In this document: in pieces, positions 1-6,420 of the stretch | Position numbering within the stretch: the first letter of the stretch is position 1 | Layout of the letters: every line of letters starts with the position of its first letter | From: Nitrospirota bacterium | Lineage (GTDB): Bacteria > Nitrospirota > Thermodesulfovibrionia > Thermodesulfovibrionales > SM23-35 | Assembly: GCA_029883145.1 (NCBI GenBank) | Contig: JAOUJR010000001.1 | Location: forward strand, 1 to 22,265 | Direction: 5' to 3' | Length of the DNA stretch: 22,265 bases | Program-made: the position numbers and the translations under genes | The notes under the pieces: model-generated | Told to the model about the DNA's origin: nothing | What the model saw: only the letters and a program-made list of their open reading frames with translations | Databases searched by the model: none

Positions 1-137
1 AAGATTTTATTGATTTGATCAAGACAAAGCTTTCCTCGGAGCTTGGTATCTCCGTTGAAGTGAAACCAGTAGAAAAAAAGACCCTTGAACGGTTTGAGGA
101 GAAGGCAAAGAGGGTTATAGATAAGAGAAAGTTGTAA
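1..137 (+). CDS. Phenylacetate-CoA ligase-like, C-terminal fragment
   Basis: Only the last 44 codons are in the window (reading from base 3, stop TAA at 135-137). The readable end contains SSELGISVEVKPVEKKTLER and then KAKRVIDKRK. This resembles the C-terminal lid domain of adenylate-forming ligases of the PaaK type, which end in a K-A-K-R-V-x-D motif. Such enzymes activate aromatic acids to CoA thioesters using ATP, in the cytoplasm. The adenylation domain lies outside the window, so the substrate cannot be judged; in anaerobic lineages PaaK-like proteins are often multicopy and of uncertain substrate. Family call is reasonable, exact function open. Confidence 0.6.
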   Translation, partial: DFIDLIKTKLSSELGISVEVKPVEKKTLERFEEKAKRVIDKRKL

Positions 138-192
138 GAGGCAAAGGGAGATAAAGGGGTTTAAAAGTCAGGCAAGATCCCCCTTTGCTCTT
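136..192 (+). terminator. Imperfect stem-loop after the ligase gene
   Basis: Bases 136-152 (AAGAGGCAAAGGGAGAT) can pair with 177-192 (ATCCCCCTTTGCTCTT), with one bulge and one weak pair, around a loop of about 24 bases. It starts inside the ligase stop codon and is followed by a short pyrimidine-rich run but no real poly-T tract. It may end the upstream transcript or protect its 3' end. The rest of 193-265 shows nothing I can interpret. Confidence 0.35.
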
Positions 193-265
193 CTTAATTC
201 CCAAAAATCGACAGAATGTTGTAGAATAAACTGAAAGAGCAATACCCAGGTGGAATAGACTGCAA

Positions 266-294
266 TTTAGTGTATCCCTCCATTTTGCTATAAA
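266..294 (+). promoter_or_regulatory. Possible extended -10 promoter of the helicase gene
   Basis: TATAAA at 289-294 is preceded by TGC (286-288), an extended -10 arrangement, with a weak -35-like TTTAGT at 266-271 and a 17-base spacer. Transcription would start near 301 and give a leader of about 80 bases carrying the short ORF at 338-379. Inferred from motif matching only. Confidence 0.4.
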
Positions 295-337
295 AATATC
301 TGGTAGCTTCGCATATAAGAGATAAAGGAGATTTTTC

Positions 338-379
338 TTGAGTTTAAATAAAAAGAGTTGGAAAACAGGAGAAGAATGA
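338..379 (+). CDS. 13-codon leader ORF in frame with the helicase
   Basis: A TTG codon at 338-340 has a strong Shine-Dalgarno AAGGAG at 325-330 with a 7-base gap. It opens 13 codons (MSLNKKSWKTGEE) ending in TGA at 377-379. That TGA directly abuts the helicase ATG at 380-382 and both are in the same frame. The short peptide may only serve to bring ribosomes to the helicase start, or it may regulate it. It could also be fortuitous, since the helicase has its own AGGAG at 367-371, and TTG is a weak start. Confidence 0.4.
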   Translation: MSLNKKSWKTGEE

Positions 380-1957
380 ATGTATAAGAGATTTTATGAG
401 TTTGGTCTTTCGGATGAGGTTCTGAATGCGCTTTCCGATATGGGGTTTGAAGAACCTACCCAAATACAGAAAATGGCAATTGGCCCTGCTCTTGAGGGGC
501 GGGACATCATAGGGCTGGCACAGACCGGCACGGGGAAAACAGCTGCCTTTGGTATTTCTATTGTTGAATGGCGTAAAAAAGGAAAAAGTAAAAACCCTTA
601 TGCCATCGTGCTTGCTCCTACGAGGGAGCTTGCGGTACAGGTAGCACAGGAGTTAAACAGAATAGGCCAGAATAAGGGAGTCACCTCAGTTCCGATCTAC
701 GGCGGACAATCCATTGAACGGCAGATACGAAGCCTGAAGAAAGGAGTTCATGTGGTAGTCGGCACGCCGGGGCGGGTAATAGACCATATACAGAGAAAAA
801 CCCTTGTTTTGAAAGATGTCGGTATCGTTGTCCTTGATGAGGCCGATGAGATGTTGAATATGGGCTTTATCGATGACATGGAAAGAATACTCAAAGAGGT
901 TCCAAAGGATCGGCAGACAATGCTCTTTTCAGCTACAATGCCCGAGGAAATTGTTCGAATTTCAGCCAGGTACATGCATGAGCCTGAGAAGGTCTATGTT
1001 GATGCCAAGAACCTGGTGGTCGCGAAGATAAAACAGATCTTCTATGAAGTCAGGGAAGAAGACAAGATAAAGGCGTTAACCCGGCTTCTGGACGTGGAGG
1101 ACCCTTCGTTAACGCTCATCTTCTGTCATACAAAAAGAGCTGTGGATGACGTGTCAGGACAGCTCAGGCAGATGGGCTATGATGCCGGCTCGATCCATGG
1201 AGATTATACACAGTCCCATAGGGATGAGGTGATGAATCAATTCAGGAAGGGCAACCTTGACATCCTTGTTGCCACAGACGTTGCTGCAAGGGGACTGGAT
1301 ATTCCTGATGTGACACATGTCATCAATTACAGCATTCCTCAGTACCCCGATGCATACGTTCACAGGATAGGCAGAACAGGCAGGGCAGGGAAATCCGGTA
1401 TTGCCATCACCCTTGTGACACCCAGGGAATATAGGCAGCTGAAACTTATTGAAAAATTTGCAAGAACAACCATCAAAAAGGCAAATCTTCCTACCCGGGA
1501 TGAAGTAACAAAGGCAAAGGAAAAAGAACTTGTTGATACCCTTGAAGACATAATCTCTAAAGGGAGCCACAGAAGGTATCTCTCTTTAATAGAAAGGCTC
1601 CTCACAAGGTACGCTCCGCAGGATGTCGCGGCAGCAGCCATGAGCCTCACTTCAGGAAATATGGAGGTTGAAGACATTGAAGAGTCTAAGTCACATTCCT
1701 CATCAGACCAGAATTTTACCAAGCTCTTCATGACGATAGGCAAAAAAGACAATATAAAGGTTGGCGATATCGTAAAATACGTTTCGGAGAGTACAAATAT
1801 CCCGGGGAGAAAAATCGGGAAGATTGCAATCCTCGATACGTTCAGTTTTGTAGAAGTCCAGGCTGATCTCGCAGATAAAGTCATTGGTGCGCTGAACGAC
1901 ATGATGCTAAAAGGGAAAAGAATTCGGGTCCAGCCTGCAAAGGAAAAAGTTGCTTAG
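380..1957 (+). CDS. deaD: DEAD-box ATP-dependent RNA helicase (CsdA/DeaD type)
   Basis: This is a cytoplasmic ATP-driven RNA unwinding enzyme of the kind that acts in ribosome assembly and cold-stress RNA remodelling. All core motifs are visible in order: Q motif PTQIQ (26-30), motif I AQTGTGKT (47-54), PTRELA (80-85), TPGR (129-132), DEAD (153-156), SAT (184-186), ARGLD (303-307) and HRIGRTGR (328-335). After a helical linker, residues of about 447-518 resemble the DbpA-type RNA-binding domain (KVGDIVKYV, GRKIGKIAI, FVEV). The protein is 525 residues, shorter than E. coli CsdA and without its long basic tail. The start at 380 has AGGAG at 367-371. It appears to be a single-gene unit, converging with the gene at 2027-2929. 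The exact paralogue (CsdA, RhlE or DbpA role) is not settled by sequence alone. Confidence 0.93.
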   Translation: MYKRFYEFGLSDEVLNALSDMGFEEPTQIQKMAIGPALEGRDIIGLAQTGTGKTAAFGISIVEWRKKGKSKNPYAIVLAPTRELAVQVAQELNRIGQNKGVTSVPIYGGQSIERQIRSLKKGVHVVVGTPGRVIDHIQRKTLVLKDVGIVVLDEADEMLNMGFIDDMERILKEVPKDRQTMLFSATMPEEIVRISARYMHEPEKVYVDAKNLVVAKIKQIFYEVREEDKIKALTRLLDVEDPSLTLIFCHTKRAVDDVSGQLRQMGYDAGSIHGDYTQSHRDEVMNQFRKGNLDILVATDVAARGLDIPDVTHVINYSIPQYPDAYVHRIGRTGRAGKSGIAITLVTPREYRQLKLIEKFARTTIKKANLPTRDEVTKAKEKELVDTLEDIISKGSHRRYLSLIERLLTRYAPQDVAAAAMSLTSGNMEVEDIEESKSHSSSDQNFTKLFMTIGKKDNIKVGDIVKYVSESTNIPGRKIGKIAILDTFSFVEVQADLADKVIGALNDMMLKGKRIRVQPAKEKVA

Positions 1958-2026
1958 TTCTTCCATGATGAGATAATCAATTGGACTGTTAAGTCCCCGT
2001 GATTTATGAGGTATTTGTGTTGGTTT

Positions 2027-2929
2027 TTATGGTGCTGAGATATGGGACTGCAATCGGTCAATAAGCGAGGCGGCTTTTAAAGGGTCTTTAAGGTTAATCA
2101 CGCCGAGAAGATAGCGGCCTGATTGCCGAACCATCACACCCTTATACAAAGGATCCTGAACAGTAATTGTTGCACCACTCGTACTTTTACTCAGATACGG
2201 CTGGACACCTGATTCATTCAGATACTTGATGTACTGTTCAAACGTGTATATAGAGGCTTTTGGTGATTCATCGAGGATAACAAACACCCTTACAGGTTTA
2301 CCATCGAGTGTCGCTTCCGCGATAAAACCTTTTTTGAGAAACGCATAGCCCAGCACACTTTGAGTAACGTACTTTTCTGTCTTTGGAGTGACATCGGGAA
2401 TTTTCAGGATTTCCAGTTCTTTTGGACGGGAAGATTCACCGGGAAGGTTTTTGGCAATCGCCTCTGCACAGGCAACGAACACAGCACGTTCCAGAGTTAA
2501 CGTACCTGAGGCAGCCAATCTCACAAAATAGCGATCTTTATAGAACATTAACTGTGAACTGGTCACGAAACCCTCACTCCCAATTTTAATCTCTTCTGCA
2601 TAAGGTATGCGGTAATTTGAGTATATGCCAAAGGCATCCAGCAATGACCCCATCTTAAAGATATCAGCAACAAGGGCAATGTTCGGATCACTTATTTTCA
2701 CATAAAGAGCCGAACCAACAATCTCAAAACCATAGGGGAAATAAAGTTCAGATTCACCATTGATATGTTCATAGAGGGTGTCCTTTGTGTAGCTGTTTAC
2801 CTTGCCTTCCATAATCCATCCTTCTGAGAAACCCGGTGAGGGCAACAGGGTTTCAATAGATGTATCAGCAGCAAACACAAAGGCATGAAAAATAAAAACA
2901 AAAAATAGAGAGATGATACGTATCTTCAT
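2027..2929 (-). CDS. Secreted protein of unknown function (DUF6599-like)
   Basis: This 300-residue protein has a clear N-terminal signal peptide: MKIRIISLFFVFIFHAFVFA, then a likely cut before ADTS. It should therefore be exported to the periplasm. The mature part has the pattern YEHINGESELYFPYGFE near residue 53 and later an IYSNYR stretch. These remind me of the DUF6599 family, whose function I do not know; the assignment is from memory and not certain. No cysteine pairs or catalytic motif stand out. Its ATG lies 6 bases after the stop of the Tat-exported aldo/keto reductase, so the two are almost surely co-transcribed and probably translationally coupled. Both are predicted to leave the cytoplasm, which suggests they work together. 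It converges on the helicase gene with about 70 bases between. Confidence 0.8.
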   Translation of the reverse strand: MKIRIISLFFVFIFHAFVFAADTSIETLLPSPGFSEGWIMEGKVNSYTKDTLYEHINGESELYFPYGFEIVGSALYVKISDPNIALVADIFKMGSLLDAFGIYSNYRIPYAEEIKIGSEGFVTSSQLMFYKDRYFVRLAASGTLTLERAVFVACAEAIAKNLPGESSRPKELEILKIPDVTPKTEKYVTQSVLGYAFLKKGFIAEATLDGKPVRVFVILDESPKASIYTFEQYIKYLNESGVQPYLSKSTSGATITVQDPLYKGVMVRQSGRYLLGVINLKDPLKAASLIDRLQSHISAP

Positions 2930-2935
2930 AATGAT

Positions 2936-4105
2936 TTATCCAAACAATGTCTGGGCTTTACGCATCCTGTGAGCAATAGTAATACCGTTGACGCAATGTG
3001 CAACACATTCAGAGCAACTGAGACATGCAGAAGCTGATTTGTCAGTTTGAATCTCATTGTAGGTTGACCGGGCAAGCTCGATGCTCCCATAGCCTTCTGC
3101 ATACATCAAGCAGCGGTTGATGATACTGATAGCCACGTTATTCCGGCATGTTGGCTCACACTTTGCGCAGAAGTGGCAATAATATGGCTGAATAGCTTCT
3201 GAGTAATGTTTGAGTATCTGCTCATCAGTGCGGGTTAGCTTCATTCCCATAACCGCAATGTCTTCCTTGAGCATCTCCATATCTTTCATACCGGGGATTG
3301 CACACGTCACATTCGTATCCTGGAGCACCCACTTGAGAGCAGCCTGGTGAGGGCTGATGGGTCCAAGTGCGTCAGTCTTATATCCACCTGCCTGTGTCTT
3401 CATGGCGACGATTCCAATACCGGCTTTTGCAGCGCGTGCAACTGCATTTTTTATCTCCATCTCACTTTTGAAGTTATACCCCACCAATGCCATATCAAAA
3501 AATTTCTCCGGGTCATCAACAAGGGCATTAAGAACCTCAGCCTGATTCGTGTGAGTGGTAATACCAAGGAAACGGACCTTGCCCTGTTTGCGGAGTTCTG
3601 TAAGTGCTTCACGTACCTCAGGGATAAATGCCCGTTCTTTACTCTTAAGGTTATGGAGCTGGATTACGTCTATATGGTCTATCTGAAGCTTGGAAAGGCT
3701 TGTCTCTACATCCTGAAAAATATCTTTTTTTGAATTTGATGTCGGGAGTGTTTTCGTTGCGACATAAACCTTGTTTCTAATGCCTTTAAGTGCCTTTCCG
3801 ACAATCTCTTCATTCCTGCCGTCCATGTACCTGCGCGCAGTATCAACGTAGTTGACACCGAGGTCAAAGGCAGCCCGCATCACCTCATTCTCTGGAGTGA
3901 GCATGGCGCCAAAGCTGACAACGGTGAGTTTCAGCCCTGTCCTCCCCAGTTTCCTATACACAGGCTGGATTGCTGCATTGAGCGCTGCACTTTCGGAAAT
4001 TCCTGCAATACTGCTCAGACCTGCTGCTGCGGTAGTGGCTCCTAAAACTCCGAGTTTCAAAAAGTCTCTGCGATTTATGAAATTATGATATTCTGACTGA
4101 CTCAT
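2936..4105 (-). CDS. Tat-exported aldo/keto reductase with two 4Fe-4S motifs
   Basis: The N-terminus has a twin-arginine signal (INRRDFLKLGVLG, then a hydrophobic AAAG stretch), so the folded protein is predicted to be exported with its cofactors. The aldo/keto reductase barrel follows, with the usual tetrad visible: Asp88 and Tyr93 (VDTARRY), Lys118 (VATKT) and His151 (IQLHN). At the C-terminus two CX2CX2CX3C clusters occur (Cys310/313/316/320 and Cys361/364/367/371), as in ferredoxin-like aldo/keto reductases. I chose the ATG at 4105 (389 residues) because AAAGGAG lies 5 bases upstream; a GTG at 4120 would put the start inside that site. The natural substrate is unknown. NAD(P)H is scarce outside the cytoplasm, so electrons may pass through the Fe-S clusters instead. 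It heads a two-gene unit with 2027-2929. Confidence 0.9.
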   Translation of the reverse strand: MSQSEYHNFINRRDFLKLGVLGATTAAAGLSSIAGISESAALNAAIQPVYRKLGRTGLKLTVVSFGAMLTPENEVMRAAFDLGVNYVDTARRYMDGRNEEIVGKALKGIRNKVYVATKTLPTSNSKKDIFQDVETSLSKLQIDHIDVIQLHNLKSKERAFIPEVREALTELRKQGKVRFLGITTHTNQAEVLNALVDDPEKFFDMALVGYNFKSEMEIKNAVARAAKAGIGIVAMKTQAGGYKTDALGPISPHQAALKWVLQDTNVTCAIPGMKDMEMLKEDIAVMGMKLTRTDEQILKHYSEAIQPYYCHFCAKCEPTCRNNVAISIINRCLMYAEGYGSIELARSTYNEIQTDKSASACLSCSECVAHCVNGITIAHRMRKAQTLFG

Positions 4106-4285
4106 GGCATCTCCTTTCACTTTGAGAAATTAAATATTATTTTATAAAACTACTATTAATATTTTAGCAGGAATTGTTTCTGAAAACTACAGAAAGAACT
4201 CAATACATTTTGACTGTGACAAAAATGTTTGCAACCTTTAACCGGGAGGGCTGTCAAGGATTTTTTGGTTTTTGAAGTCAAACCG

Positions 4286-4444
4286 TCAGTGATCAGCCTC
4301 CGGGCTTTTTTTTTCAGATTCTTCAGGTTTAGGCTTGCACACCGGGCAATAGAATTCCCCCTGATCCAGGAGGCACACATGCCCTCATTCAGGACAACAG
4401 ATACATTCATCTATCGGTTGCTTGCAGACAGGACATATCTCCAT
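4286..4444 (-). CDS. Small zinc-ribbon protein with in-frame UGA (Sec?)
   Basis: From ATG at 4444 the frame reads MEICPVCKQPIDECICCPE, then TGA at 4387-4385, then GHVCLLDQGEFYCPVCKP and a charged tail ending at TGA 4288-4286. Read through, it is a 52-residue protein with paired zinc-knuckle motifs CPVC (4-7), CPE-x (17-20) and CPVC (33-36). The TGA sits exactly where the second cysteine of the middle knuckle is expected. The frame, codon use and motif spacing stay intact on both sides. So either the UGA is read as selenocysteine, or it is a nonsense mutation of a TGT/TGC codon, or a base-call error. A hairpin meeting the bacterial SECIS rules follows it (4357-4373). I do not recognise the family or its function. 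An in-frame stop at 4453-4451 fixes the start, and there is no Shine-Dalgarno sequence. Confidence 0.55.
4357..4373 (-). promoter_or_regulatory. SECIS-like hairpin after the in-frame UGA
   Basis: On the minus strand CCTCCTG (4373-4367) pairs with CAGGGGG (4363-4357), seven pairs including one G-U, with a GAT loop (4366-4364). The loop begins with G, 18 bases after the UGA. This agrees with the bacterial SECIS model as I recall it: apical loop 16-37 bases after UGA, at least one G among its first two bases, and a stem of four or more pairs. The hairpin is short and could arise by chance in GC-rich codons. Confidence 0.4.
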
Positions 4445-4449
4445 AGAGA

Positions 4450-4458
4450 ATTATACCA
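4450..4458 (-). promoter_or_regulatory. Extended -10 promoter at the zinc-ribbon gene start
   Basis: Minus strand TGGTATAAT: a perfect -10 hexamer at 4455-4450 with the TGn extension. Only five bases separate it from the ATG at 4444, so transcription should start at or within a base or two of the ATG and give a leaderless mRNA. There is no convincing -35 element, which extended -10 promoters can do without. Confidence 0.45.
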
Positions 4459-4611
4459 CAGAAATTTCCGCCTTCATGATCAGAAGCATCATCATAAGGG
4501 AATGAAACTAATAGCGTCTCTCATCATCCTTAAAAAAAATACCAGATGAGCCTATAAGAATTCACCCTTAGGAGAGGCTCTCTCTGAAGACAATTCTCAT
4601 TATAAAGATGA

Positions 4612-4662
4612 ATATCCGCATTGCCTTCATATTATTTTAGATTATTTCCACAATGCGGATAT
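4612..4662. repeat. 12-base inverted repeat in an intergenic region
   Basis: ATATCCGCATTG at 4612-4623 is perfectly matched by its reverse complement CAATGCGGATAT at 4651-4662, with a 27-base AT-rich spacer. It lies in the 292-base gap between the zinc-ribbon gene and the helical-protein gene. No poly-T follows on either strand, so it does not look like a terminator. It may be a binding site pair, a structured RNA or a remnant of a small mobile repeat. I see no further gene in 4445-4736. Confidence 0.6.
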
Positions 4663-4736
4663 CTAAATATTGTAACTTGATAAGAAGTGTTTGCCTCTTC
4701 CATAAAGTGACCTAAAGGGTGATAACAGCAAAAAAC

Positions 4737-5018
4737 TTATGTTGGCATCCTCAGGTAAGCGATTTTCCCTGTCAGGGTGCGGATCTTCTGTTCTATTTCT
4801 GCTTTATCAGGACCCCACTCAGTCGGGCACTCTCTTTCGAGCCTTTTTATCCTATCATCAAGTTCTACAAAGAGCACATGAACATCTCTCACCTGATCTA
4901 TGACCTTTTCTTTCTCACCGGAAGAAACCTTATCCAATCTCGCAATAATATCATAGACCTTTGCTTTCCAGACTGCGAGTTCTGCTCCAAGGGTTTTACA
5001 ATAATCCTTTACATCCAT
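4737..5018 (-). CDS. Small helical protein of unknown function
   Basis: This 93-residue protein has no signal peptide or membrane segment. It is rich in charged and aliphatic residues in heptad-like spacing (DIIARLDKV, VDDRIKRLE-type patterns such as VELDDRIKRLERE, and IEQKIRTLTGKI), so it is probably a helical hairpin or coiled coil. Two cysteines occur (7 and 64), not in a metal motif. The start at 5018 is well supported: AAAGGAGG lies 6 to 7 bases upstream. I do not recognise the family. It stands alone, divergent from marC and upstream of the zinc-ribbon gene on the same strand but separated by nearly 300 bases. Confidence 0.75.
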   Translation of the reverse strand: MDVKDYCKTLGAELAVWKAKVYDIIARLDKVSSGEKEKVIDQVRDVHVLFVELDDRIKRLERECPTEWGPDKAEIEQKIRTLTGKIAYLRMPT

Positions 5019-5201
5019 AGCTACCTCCTTTTAATTTTAGAAATGGTTCACGAATAATACTATCAAATCAAACCAATCCAGGAACTTCCCTTATCACCTC
5101 CCTCCGAATAGATTTTGTACTTATAGGCAAAGCAACAAAGATGCCATTGTATAACTTATTGAATATATTTGGTTTTAAGAAAACAATACGTAGTCCAAGC
5201 A

Positions 5202-5234
5202 GACAATTTGTCCTGAGGGCAGGGCAAATTGCCC
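5202..5234. promoter_or_regulatory. Two related palindromes two helical turns apart
   Basis: GACAATTTGTC (5202-5212) and GGGCAAATTGCCC (5222-5234) are both odd-length palindromes with the shared core G-x-CAA-N-TTG. Their centres (5207 and 5228) are 21 bases apart, two turns of DNA, the geometry expected for two dimers on one face. They lie about 45 to 75 bases upstream of the marC -35 box and in the shared divergent region, so they could act on either gene. The rest of the 5019-5315 gap shows only the promoter listed next. Confidence 0.45.
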
Positions 5235-5279
5235 AAACAGTTTTGTGAGTAAAATTTAACTGTTGGCTGTGAGATTACT

Positions 5280-5308
5280 TTGACACTGGAGTAATGAGTA
5301 ATTATAAT
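5280..5308 (+). promoter_or_regulatory. Perfect consensus sigma-70 promoter of marC
   Basis: TTGACA (5280-5285) and TATAAT (5303-5308) are both exact consensus with an ideal 17-base spacer. Seven bases separate the -10 box from the marC ATG at 5316, so the start point is predicted at 5315 or 5316 and the mRNA should be leaderless. There is no Shine-Dalgarno sequence before the ATG, which agrees. Confidence 0.75.
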
Positions 5309-5315
5309 TACACTG

Positions 5316-5918
5316 ATGGGAAATATTATAAAAGTACTCCCCAACACCTTCATACCCCTTTTTGTTGCGATTAATGTTTTTTTGCTTCTTCCCATTTTTA
5401 TCTCGATGACGGAAGAGATGTCAAAGCCAAAGAGGCGAGAAGTCGTAAGAGAGTCGATACTGACAGCTATAATCGTAAGCCTTTTATTTATAGCGTTGGG
5501 AGAAGCAATTTTTCAAATATTAGGTATCACTACAGATGATTTCAAGATTGGCGGTGGGCTCGTGCTTCTTGTATTTGCAATTCTTGACCTTATAAAAAGC
5601 GGCGAGGAATGGAGGAAATCCATTGACAAAATGGGGGTGGTGCCTATTGGAGTGCCTTTAATTGTTGGGCCCGCAGTGCTCACCACCATCTTAGTGCTTG
5701 TAGATCATTACGGCATAATTCCCACTATTATCTCGCTTGTGCTTAATCTCTTCATCGTCTGGATTTCATTAATCAATGCCCAGCGGATTATAAATATCTT
5801 TGGAAGAGGAGGGATAATCGGAATCTCAAAGGTTATGGCACTTTTTCTCGCAGCAATCGCAATAATGATGATACGTCTTGGTGTGGAAAACATCGTAAAA
5901 CATCAAGCAGGCGGCTAA
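5316..5918 (+). CDS. marC: MarC family inner-membrane protein
   Basis: A 200-residue, very hydrophobic protein with about six predicted membrane segments (roughly 10-30, 46-68, 76-95, 105-128, 134-152 and 172-190). The start of the first segment (FIPLFVAINVFLLLPIF), the loop SMTEEMSK and the later GVPLIVGPAVLTTIL match the MarC/UPF0056 family, as does the length. MarC proteins are inner-membrane proteins of uncertain function; the old link to multiple antibiotic resistance is not well supported. The start at 5316 aligns with the family N-terminus and follows a promoter with no room for an untranslated leader. The next gene begins 20 bases after the stop, so they form one unit. Confidence 0.88.
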   Translation: MGNIIKVLPNTFIPLFVAINVFLLLPIFISMTEEMSKPKRREVVRESILTAIIVSLLFIALGEAIFQILGITTDDFKIGGGLVLLVFAILDLIKSGEEWRKSIDKMGVVPIGVPLIVGPAVLTTILVLVDHYGIIPTIISLVLNLFIVWISLINAQRIINIFGRGGIIGISKVMALFLAAIAIMMIRLGVENIVKHQAGG

Positions 5919-5938
5919 AAAGTTATAAGGAGTAATAG

Positions 5939-6418
5939 ATGCTTATCGGAATACTATCTGATACCCATGACAATTTAGTGAAGACAAGGAAAGCTGTCAA
6001 ATTATTCAACAACAAAAAGGTTGAATATGTAATTCATGCAGGAGATTATACGTCACCTTTTACCGTAAAACTTTTTGAGGAATTTAACTGTAACTATGAC
6101 GGAATATTTGGCAATAATGACGGGGACAAACTCCTTCTCCTTCAGAGGTCTGGGGGCAATATTCATAACCAGCCATATATATTCACACTTCATAATAGAG
6201 AAATTATTGTGATGCATGAACATCATGTTGTTAATGCACTTGCCAAAAGCGGTGACTATGATCTTGTTATCTATGGACATACACATAAGCCTGATATCAG
6301 AAAAGTGAAAAATACCCTGATTGTGAATCCAGGGGAAGCAGGAGCATGGCTTTATGGGAAGGCAACAGTGGCACTGGCAGATTTAGATACAATGAAGGCA
6401 GAGATTATCAAGCTTTAA
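5939..6418 (+). CDS. YfcE/MJ0936-type metallophosphodiesterase
   Basis: A 159-residue calcineurin-like phosphoesterase of the small YfcE/MJ0936 group. Metal-site motifs appear in order: SDTHDN (Asp8, His10), AGD (Asp36), GNND (Asn59 area), MHEHH (His93 area) and GHTHKP (His114, His116). Members hydrolyse phosphodiesters in the cytoplasm with two metal ions; the physiological substrate is usually unknown. The family usually has HG at the fourth motif, whereas here it reads HEHH, a small deviation. AAGGAG ends 6 bases before the ATG. It follows marC in the same transcript and converges on the SPOR gene with only two bases between the stop codons. Confidence 0.9.
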   Translation: MLIGILSDTHDNLVKTRKAVKLFNNKKVEYVIHAGDYTSPFTVKLFEEFNCNYDGIFGNNDGDKLLLLQRSGGNIHNQPYIFTLHNREIIVMHEHHVVNALAKSGDYDLVIYGHTHKPDIRKVKNTLIVNPGEAGAWLYGKATVALADLDTMKAEIIKL

Positions 6419-6420
6419 CC

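Noticed and set aside
1957..2026. Possible terminator between the convergent helicase and secreted-protein genes
   Set aside because: No stable hairpin followed by a T-run found on either strand.
4252..4257. TTGACA on the minus strand upstream of the aldo/keto reductase gene
   Set aside because: No acceptable -10 box 16-18 bases downstream; a TGCTAAAAT at 4169-4161 is a possible alternative but lacks a -35.
5156..5395. 79-codon minus-strand reading frame across the marC promoter
   Set aside because: Overlaps the perfect promoter and the start of marC, lacks a family resemblance and a ribosome-binding site.
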